11,624 nucleotides of DNA, taken from positions 1-11,624 of the forward strand of contig JALOAM010000098.1 in assembly GCA_023228765.1 (NCBI GenBank), written 5' to 3'. Below are positions 6,790 to 11,624 of the stretch, piece after piece. A model generated the notes under the pieces. It had not been told where the DNA came from. It saw only the letters and a list, made by a program, of their open reading frames with translations, and searched no databases. The stretch's first letter is position 1. Each line of letters begins with the position of its first letter. The DNA comes from Dehalococcoidia bacterium (GTDB taxonomy: Bacteria > Chloroflexota > Dehalococcoidia > UBA2979). The position numbers were made by a program, and so were the translations under genes.

Positions 6790-7746
6790 ATGCTGACCAT
6801 CCCCGTCCCCAGCGGCGCACCCGTCGCATTGCCCTCGCACGATGTCATCGCCGAGGGTGCGGACTGGTGGACCGCCTGGAACTTCGACGTCCAGTACCTG
6901 ATCCCGGTCGCCGTCCTCGCCTTCCTCTACGCCCGTGGGCTGACGAGGTGGGAGAACCGTGGCCGGTACCACTCGCCCTGGCGGACGGTCTCCTACTACA
7001 CGGGGATCGTCCTGCTGGTGCTGATCTACGAATCACCCCTGGACCGGCTGGGTGAGCACCACTTCAGCATGCACATGATCCAGCACAACATCTCGATGAT
7101 GATCATCCCGCCCCTCATCTACCTCGGCGCCCCCGCGACGCCGGTGCTGCGGGGCCTCCCTCGAGGGTTCCGGAAGCAGGTGGTGTCGCCGGTCCTCCGC
7201 TCCCCCGTGATGCGGGCGTTCTGGGGCTTCCTGACGCACCCGGTGGTCGCCGTGGTGCTGTTCGCGGCGAGCCAGTGGATCTGGCACCTGGGCCCCGGCT
7301 ACTACGACCTCGCCCTCCGCGATGACCTGGTCCACGACATCCAGCACATCTCCTTCTTCGCGGTCGCGATGATCTTTTGGTGGAACATCGTGGACCCGAA
7401 GCCGAGGCGGTCCCGCATCCGCTCGATGGGCCTGCGCATCGTCTACTTCTACGGCGCGATGGTGCCGAAGCACATCCTGGCGGCGTTCATCACCTTCGCG
7501 GACGCGCCCTTCTACCCCACGTACGAGCGCGTCCGCCTCTTCCTCCCCGGTACGCCCCTGCAGGACCAGCAGCTCGCCGGCCTGCTGATGTGGGTACCCT
7601 TCGGCGAAGCACTGAACCTGACCGTCGCCGGCATCATCTTCGCCATCTGGTGGCGCCAGTCCGACCAGCGCCAGCGCGAGGCCGAGGCGGCCCGCGAAGC
7701 GGCCCGCGAGGCCGAACGCGCCATGGCTGCCACGCCGGGGGCGTAG
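6790..7746 (+). CDS. ctaG: Cytochrome c oxidase assembly factor, caa3 CtaG family
   Basis: This 318-residue polytopic membrane protein has about seven hydrophobic segments. Early: FDVQYLIPVAVLAFLYARGL; then VSYYTGIVLLVLIYESPLD; then SMHMIQHNISMMIIPPLIYL with His95 and His99, the family's H-x-x-x-H signature; then APATPVLRGLPR, a WIWHLGPGYYDLAL segment, HDIQHISFFAVAMIFWW and a late LLMWVPFGEALNLTVAG helix. This pattern is the caa3_CtaG family, needed for assembly (probably copper delivery) of caa3 oxidase in Bacillus. The C-terminus (about 290-310) is a charged Arg/Glu/Ala helix. Of three possible ATGs, 6790 has GGGAAGG about 7 bases upstream and opens just before the first helix; 6760 and 6655 are possible but poorer. 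It converges on the oxidase operon and is not in it, so it must be transcribed separately. Confidence 0.92.
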   Translation: MLTIPVPSGAPVALPSHDVIAEGADWWTAWNFDVQYLIPVAVLAFLYARGLTRWENRGRYHSPWRTVSYYTGIVLLVLIYESPLDRLGEHHFSMHMIQHNISMMIIPPLIYLGAPATPVLRGLPRGFRKQVVSPVLRSPVMRAFWGFLTHPVVAVVLFAASQWIWHLGPGYYDLALRDDLVHDIQHISFFAVAMIFWWNIVDPKPRRSRIRSMGLRIVYFYGAMVPKHILAAFITFADAPFYPTYERVRLFLPGTPLQDQQLAGLLMWVPFGEALNLTVAGIIFAIWWRQSDQRQREAEAAREAAREAERAMAATPGA

Positions 7747-7840
7747 CCCCCGGACGCCTTCTAGACGACGTGAGACGTCGAGACAGGAGGACGGCTTGCC
7801 GGCCCCAGATATCGTGCCACCTCGACGTCCTCGGGCGGGG

Positions 7841-7883
7841 CCCTCACCCCCAGCCCCTCTCCCGAAACCGGGAGAGGGGGGCC
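7841..7883. repeat. REP-like palindromic element
   Basis: A perfect 11-bp inverted repeat (7854-7864 CCCCTCTCCCG, 7869-7879 CGGGAGAGGGG) with an AAAC loop is preceded by CCCTCACCCCCAG. Elements of this CCCTCACCCC...CCCCTCTCCC hairpin type are dispersed in many copies between genes in various high-GC bacteria, including Chloroflexota. Only one copy lies in this window, so its repeat nature here is inferred from likeness. It lies about 95 bases past the ctaG stop and could also weaken read-through. Confidence 0.6.
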
Positions 7884-7894
7884 GGAGGCGGACT

Positions 7895-7948
7895 GGGATC
7901 GGGGTCGGGGTCGGGATCGGGGCCGGAGTCGGGGTCGGAGTCGGAGCC
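7895..7948 (+). repeat. Degenerate G-rich hexamer tandem array (9 units)
   Basis: Nine consecutive hexamers follow the pattern GG(G/A)(G/A)(T/C)C: GGGATC, GGGGTC, GGGGTC, GGGATC, GGGGCC, GGAGTC, GGGGTC, GGAGTC, GGAGCC. The first five contain five runs of three or four G separated by 2-3 bases (7895-7922), which fits the G-quadruplex pattern on the plus strand. It lies between ctaG and the end of the oxidase operon, in no supported gene. Confidence 0.85.
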
Positions 7949-7963
7949 CTGTCGCGGAACAAG

Positions 7964-7994
7964 GAGAAGGCCCGTCCTGAGGACGGGCCTTCTC
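7964..7994 (-). terminator. Strong hairpin, likely terminator of the oxidase operon
   Basis: A perfect 14-bp stem (GAGAAGGCCCGTCC at 7964-7977 with 7981-7994) closes a 3-base loop. It lies 21 bases beyond the stop of the last oxidase gene. On the minus strand the stem is followed by CTTGTTCC, a short T-containing tail; on the plus strand the tail is TCGTGC, so it fits better as the minus-strand terminator but may act on ctaG transcripts too. Confidence 0.8.
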
Positions 7995-8015
7995 TCGTGC
8001 GACGTACGGGGAGCG

Positions 8016-8696
8016 CTACGGCTCGACGTGCTTGATGAACTGGACGAGGGCGTCGATGTCGGCGTCCGTCAGGCCCTTGGTGGCCGTCCACGAGGGCATC
8101 GCGGTGCCGGTGCGGCCGTTCGCGATCGTGTCGTGGTAGAACTCGTCCGGCTGGTCCAGCACGGAGGGCAGCAGCGGCAGGCCGAGGCCCGTCACACCCT
8201 CGCGGTTGGGGCCGTGGCAGGCAACACAGTTGGCCTGGAAGAACTCCGCGACCGGGATCCCCTGGACCATGCCGGCCGCCGGGTCACCGGCGGGCTCGCC
8301 CTCACCCTCGGCCTCGCCTTCCTCGGAGTCACCGTGGCCAGCGACCACGGCGCCCTCCGGGATGCCACCGACGAGGTCGGTGCTGGCGTGGTCACCCCAG
8401 AACAGGCCGAGGAGCGCGACGAGGAGGATCGCCGCCAGGACGAACCCGAAGGCGAACATCCGGCGGAACAGCGGGTGGTCGAAGCGCAGGTGCATGAAGA
8501 GCGCCACGACGATGACGAACTTGACGGCGGAGAAGAACAGCAGCGCGGCGATCAGCGGTCCGTGCGGCAGCCCGGAGTAGGACAGCCACAGCTCGATGAC
8601 CGTGAGGACGGTCAGGATCAGACCGATCATCACGTACTGACGGATGGTCGTCGGCGGATGTTCGTTGTGCTGCGCGGCGGCGGCTTCGTGTTCCAT
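8016..8696 (-). CDS. ctaF: Cytochrome c oxidase subunit IV fused to a C-terminal cytochrome c domain
   Basis: This 226-residue protein has two parts. Residues 1-100 resemble prokaryotic oxidase subunit IV: a soluble His/Glu-rich start, then three membrane helices (about 19-41, 46-68 and 79-100) with the family's FFSAVKFVIVVALFMHLRFD stretch. Residues 101-145 are a Gly/Glu-rich acidic linker. Residues about 147-226 are a class I cytochrome c: haem site C157-V-A-C160-H161, axial Met200 in TAMPSW, and a final helix ADIDALVQFIKHV. Subunit IV of bacterial caa3/aa3 oxidases is usually only the membrane part, about 100 residues. The fused haem should lie on the outer face and could pass electrons towards CuA. 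GAGGG lies about 5 bases before the ATG; the gene is last in the operon, 39 bases after ctaE. The symbol follows Bacillus usage for subunit IV. Confidence 0.88.
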   Translation of the reverse strand: MEHEAAAAQHNEHPPTTIRQYVMIGLILTVLTVIELWLSYSGLPHGPLIAALLFFSAVKFVIVVALFMHLRFDHPLFRRMFAFGFVLAAILLVALLGLFWGDHASTDLVGGIPEGAVVAGHGDSEEGEAEGEGEPAGDPAAGMVQGIPVAEFFQANCVACHGPNREGVTGLGLPLLPSVLDQPDEFYHDTIANGRTGTAMPSWTATKGLTDADIDALVQFIKHVEP

Positions 8697-8735
8697 GGGT
8701 GCCCTCTTGTCTCCCGGCTGCCAGTGAAGACGTCG

Positions 8736-9329
8736 TTAGTGCGGCATCAGGTAGATGATCGTGAAGATCACGATCCAGACGATGTCGACGAAGTGCCAGT
8801 ACAGGCCAGCGGTGTCCACCCACAGGTCACGGTCACGGCCCAGGCCGTGACGACGCATGGACCCGATGAGCAGAGAGGTCAGATAGAGGACGCCGATGCC
8901 GACGTGGAACCCGTGGAACCCGGTCAGCACGTAGAAGGACGCGCCGAACTGGTTGGTGCTCAGGGACAGGCCCTCGTGCACGAAGTGCATGAACTCGTAG
9001 ACCTGGAACCCGAGGAATCCGAGGCCCAGGAGGACGGTGCAGAGCAACATCCCCTTCATCATCCCGATGCGGCCGTGCTGCGCGCCGTACACGGCGAGCA
9101 CCATGGTCAGCGACGACATCAGCAGCACGAAGGTGCTGGCGGAGGTCAGCGGGATGTCCAGGACATCTTCCGGCCTCGGCGGCACCAGCGACTCACCCTT
9201 GAAGATCAGGTAAGTCGAGATCAGCGTGCCGAAGAAGAGACACTCGGACGCGAGGAAGACCCACATCAGGAGCTTCCTGTTGTCGACGCCCGTCGACGTG
9301 TGGTGCTGGACCTCGTGCGCTGCTGCCAT
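8736..9329 (-). CDS. ctaE: Cytochrome c oxidase subunit III (five-helix form)
   Basis: This 197-residue membrane protein is a core subunit of haem-copper oxidase, bound to subunit I and thought to stabilise it and help proton uptake. It has five membrane helices (about 21-43, 63-82, 90-112, 128-155 and 173-195), the short form without the first two helices of mitochondrial subunit III. Family motifs are FLASECLFFGTL (26-36, with Glu29), TGFHGFHVGIGVLYL (136-150) and VDTAGLYWHFVDIVWIVIF (171-189). GAGGAG sits 9 bases before the ATG. It follows ctaD by 63 bases and precedes the subunit IV fusion. Confidence 0.96.
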   Translation of the reverse strand: MAAAHEVQHHTSTGVDNRKLLMWVFLASECLFFGTLISTYLIFKGESLVPPRPEDVLDIPLTSASTFVLLMSSLTMVLAVYGAQHGRIGMMKGMLLCTVLLGLGFLGFQVYEFMHFVHEGLSLSTNQFGASFYVLTGFHGFHVGIGVLYLTSLLIGSMRRHGLGRDRDLWVDTAGLYWHFVDIVWIVIFTIIYLMPH

Positions 9330-9392
9330 GGACGCGTTCTCCTCGGTGACCGTCGGTGATGCGAGGCCTGCGCGGCCCCGTCGCCTGAAGTC

Positions 9393-11195
9393 CTAGTCCG
9401 TGGGCTCCAGTGCCCAACCCCACACGCTGTAGATCACCACCAGTGCGCCCGCGACAGCCACGCCGAGGTGGGCGAGCAGGCCGAGGCCGATGAGCAGCAC
9501 GCCCCCAGCCAGGATCATCGGGTAGTACGACGGCGGCGGCATGTGGATGTGCAGGTGCTCGGGGCGCGCCGGCAGCTCAATACCGTGGTCGCGGTTGTAC
9601 CAGAGCGGGTCGCGGTCATGGACCTCCGGCACCACGTCGAAGTTGTGCTCCGGCGGGGGCGAGCTGGTGGCCCATTCCAGCGTGGGTGCGTTCCACGGGT
9701 TGTCCCCCGCGGTCTGCGGCTGGCGCATGCTCTTGAAGAAGTTGATGACGAACAACAGGACGCCGAACGCCAGGATGTAGGACCCGATCGTGGCGACCAT
9801 GTTCCAGGTATCCCAGCCCATGCCCTCCTCGTACGTGTAGATACGTCGAGGCATGCCGGAGATGCCCAGGAAGTGCATCGGGAAGAACGTGGCGTTCATG
9901 CCGACGAAGATCACCCAGAAGGAGAGCTTGCCCAGCGACTCGCCCAGGAAGCGGCCGGTCATCTTCGGGAACCAGAAGTAGATGCCCGAGAAGATGCCCA
10001 TGATCGCGCCGCCGAACAGCACGTAGTGGATGTGCGCGACGACGAAGTACGTGTCCTGGTGCTGCGTGTCCACGGCCGGGCTGGCGTGCATGACGCCCGA
10101 GATGCCGCCGATGGTGAACAGGGCGATGAACCCGACCGCGAAGTACATCGCGGTGTTGAACCGGATGTTCCCGCCGTACATGGTGCCCAGCCAGTTGAAG
10201 ATCTTGATGCCCGTCGGGATGCCGATGGCCATCGTGCTGGCAGAGAAGACGACCTGCGGCACCGTGCCCAGGCCGGTGGTGAACATGTGGTGGCTCCACA
10301 CGCCGAAGCCGAGGACGCCGATGGCCGCGCCGGCGAAGACGATCGCGGCGTAGCCGAACAGCGGCTTGCGGGACATGACCGGGATGACCTCGGACACGAT
10401 GCCCATCGACGGGAGGATCAGGACGTAGACCTCTGGGTGGCCGAAGATCCAGAAGATGTGCTGCCAGAGCAGCGGGTCGCCGCCCTCGGCCGGCAGGAAG
10501 AAGTTCGTGCCGAAGTTGCGGTCGAAGTAGAGCTGGATCATGCCGACGGTGACCACCGGCAGCGAGAGCACCAGCAGGAACGAGACGACCAGGGTCATCC
10601 ACATGTAGACGGGCAGCCGCATCATGGTCATGCCCGGCGCCCGCATGTTGATGATGGTCACGATGAAGTTCAGCGACGCGATCAGCGACGACGTGCCGAG
10701 GATCAGCAGCGACACGGTGTAGAAGTCCATGTTGCGGCCGGGCGAGTACGTCTCCGTGGAGAGCGGTGCGTACCCGAACCACCCACCATCCGGCGCTCCA
10801 CCGAAGAAGAACGACAGCGTGAGCAGCAGACCACCGGACAGGTACATCCAGTAGCCGAGCATGTTCAGTCGCGGGAACGCGACGTCCCGCGCGCCGATGT
10901 GCAGCGGGATGAAGTAGTTAAAGAACGAGGCGCCCAGCGGCATGATCGCCAGGAAGATCATGGTGAGGGCGTGCGTGGAGAAGAGCTGGTTGTACAGGTC
11001 AGCGTCGATCACGTTGCCCTGAGGTACGGCGAGCTGCGTCCGCACGAGGAGCGCCTCGATGCCGCCGATCAGGAAGAACGTGAATCCGGTGATCCCGTAG
11101 AGCGATGCGATCTTCTTATGGTCGACCGTCGTCATCCACGACCAGATCTTGGATGGCTGGGTGGCCTGGCCGACCGTTCCGACAGCTGTGGCCAT
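9393..11195 (-). CDS. ctaD: Cytochrome c oxidase subunit I, type A1
   Basis: This 600-residue catalytic subunit reduces O2 to water and pumps protons across the cytoplasmic membrane. Haem and copper ligands are in place: His75 (FSTHALTMIF) and His390 for the low-spin haem, His388 (VVAHIHYVLFGG) for haem a3, and His253, His302 and His303 for CuB (GHPEVYVLILP; WSHHMFTTG). Glu255 and Tyr257 of GHPEVY place it in the A1 class with the Tyr-His cross-link; Asp104 (GARDVAFPRLN) marks the D channel and Lys331 (PTGIKIFNW) the K channel. About twelve core helices are followed by a His/Pro-rich cytoplasmic or surface segment (about 500-553) and two further helices (about 554-596), as in other subunit I proteins of some 600 residues. 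AGGAGG lies 7 bases before the ATG at 11195. It follows ctaC by 92 bases. Confidence 0.98.
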   Translation of the reverse strand: MATAVGTVGQATQPSKIWSWMTTVDHKKIASLYGITGFTFFLIGGIEALLVRTQLAVPQGNVIDADLYNQLFSTHALTMIFLAIMPLGASFFNYFIPLHIGARDVAFPRLNMLGYWMYLSGGLLLTLSFFFGGAPDGGWFGYAPLSTETYSPGRNMDFYTVSLLILGTSSLIASLNFIVTIINMRAPGMTMMRLPVYMWMTLVVSFLLVLSLPVVTVGMIQLYFDRNFGTNFFLPAEGGDPLLWQHIFWIFGHPEVYVLILPSMGIVSEVIPVMSRKPLFGYAAIVFAGAAIGVLGFGVWSHHMFTTGLGTVPQVVFSASTMAIGIPTGIKIFNWLGTMYGGNIRFNTAMYFAVGFIALFTIGGISGVMHASPAVDTQHQDTYFVVAHIHYVLFGGAIMGIFSGIYFWFPKMTGRFLGESLGKLSFWVIFVGMNATFFPMHFLGISGMPRRIYTYEEGMGWDTWNMVATIGSYILAFGVLLFVINFFKSMRQPQTAGDNPWNAPTLEWATSSPPPEHNFDVVPEVHDRDPLWYNRDHGIELPARPEHLHIHMPPPSYYPMILAGGVLLIGLGLLAHLGVAVAGALVVIYSVWGWALEPTD

Positions 11196-11287
11196 CTAGA
11201 GACCTCCTGACAGGCGCCCCACCACCGAAGGTGTGGCCGTCATCGCTTCCTGTTCGACGCGTTGTCGAGTCCTACTGATCCCGAGTC

Positions 11288-11624
11288 TTACTTGAGGCTC
11301 TGGAGGTAGGTCACGACGGCCCGAATGTCCTCGTCACTGAGCCCAGTGTCCGGCATCAGCGACCCTGGCTTCACAGAGGCGGGATCAGCGATCCACTCCG
11401 CCATGTCCTCCGGCGTGTTGGCCAGCCAGCCACCCGCCAGCGAGGTGCGGTCACCCACGTGCGAGAGGTTCGGGCCCATGATGCCGGCCGTCAGACCATC
11501 GATGGTGTGACAGGCGAGGCACTGCGAGGCGGGGTTCGTGAAGACCTCCTGGCCACGCTTGGCGAGCTCGTCCTGCGGCTCCAGCGGACCAGCCTGCACA
11601 CTGGAGAGCCAGGCGGCGTAGTCC
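11288..11624 (-). CDS. ctaC: Cytochrome c oxidase subunit II, caa3 type: C-terminal cytochrome c domain, cut by window edge
   Basis: The frame is open from the right edge to a TAA at 11288, giving 112 visible codons. The opening DYAAWLSSVQAGPLEPQDEL is the characteristic end of a CuA domain and linker, followed by a cytochrome c domain: haem site CLACH (codons at 11507-11521), GPNLSHVGDRTSLAGG, NTPEDMAEWIADP, axial Met in SLMPDTGLSDEDI and the ending VVTYLQSLK. This layout is that of subunit II of caa3 oxidases, in which the fused haem c feeds CuA. The membrane hairpin and the CuA ligands must lie outside the window, so they cannot be checked. An ATG near 11599 within the frame is internal, not a start. 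First visible gene of the minus-strand oxidase operon. Confidence 0.93.
   Translation of the reverse strand, partial: DYAAWLSSVQAGPLEPQDELAKRGQEVFTNPASQCLACHTIDGLTAGIMGPNLSHVGDRTSLAGGWLANTPEDMAEWIADPASVKPGSLMPDTGLSDEDIRAVVTYLQSLK

Noticed and set aside
7796..8035. Plus-strand open frame spanning the hexamer array (Gly-Val/Gly-Ile repeats)
   Set aside because: The repeat peptide simply translates the hexamers, the frame also crosses two hairpins and enters the subunit IV gene, and no ribosome site supports it.
8832..8851. Perfect 9-bp inverted repeat inside ctaE
   Set aside because: It falls in the coding sequence for HGLGRDRD, has a 2-base loop and is readily explained by codon use; no sign of a regulatory role.
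7377..9359. Plus-strand open frame of 660 codons across the subunit IV and III genes
   Set aside because: It is antisense to two well-supported oxidase genes, its product is rich in Arg, Asp, Val and His as expected from a GC-rich antisense frame, and it runs through the repeat array; no ribosome site or family likeness.
9468..11210. Plus-strand open frame of 580 codons opposite ctaD
   Set aside because: It mirrors ctaD codons; low-complexity Arg/Asp/His composition without any domain.
11196..11287. Search for a terminator or promoter between ctaC and ctaD
   Set aside because: Only a weak 4-bp stem and the strong ctaD ribosome site are seen; the genes are best read as one operon.

Overview
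The window is very GC-rich, densely coded DNA with no RNA genes, transposase genes or CRISPR repeats that I could find. It reads as an ordinary chromosomal segment of an aerobic, high-GC, non-proteobacterial bacterium. A Chloroflexota lineage is my best guess and an actinobacterial one the main alternative. The guess rests on the caa3-type oxidase with a CtaG-type assembly factor, five-helix subunit III, the Excalibur-domain protein and a Chloroflexota-like REP-type hairpin; it is inference, not a demonstrated placement.

Left part (1-4743): a GNAT acetyltransferase runs off the left edge on the minus strand. A small membrane-anchored coiled-coil protein with a C-terminal Excalibur calcium-binding domain follows on the plus strand and converges, 6 bases apart, with a divergent dihydropteroate synthase (folP, minus). 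Divergent from folP is a compact plus-strand operon of three genes: a DegT/DnrJ/EryC1-aminotransferase-like protein without the PLP lysine, a ROK sugar-kinase-like protein without the catalytic aspartate or the zinc cysteines, and a 139-residue helical acidic protein whose start overlaps the ROK gene. Two neighbouring enzyme-fold proteins that both appear catalytically dead are the most puzzling feature of this half.

Middle (4760-6505): a complete glutamine-dependent NAD+ synthetase (nadE) on the minus strand, with both the nitrilase glutaminase triad and the synthetase P-loop.

Right part (6790-11624): cytochrome oxidase genes. ctaG (plus) converges with a minus-strand operon read from the right edge inwards: ctaC (subunit II, only its cytochrome c domain inside the window), ctaD (subunit I), ctaE (subunit III), and a last gene that fuses a small subunit IV to a complete C-terminal cytochrome c domain. 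The complex would therefore carry two covalently attached c-type haem domains, one on subunit II and one on subunit IV. The 269-base gap between ctaG and the end of this operon holds a REP-like 11-bp hairpin, a degenerate G-rich hexamer array with G-quadruplex potential, and a perfect 14-bp stem that likely ends the oxidase transcript.
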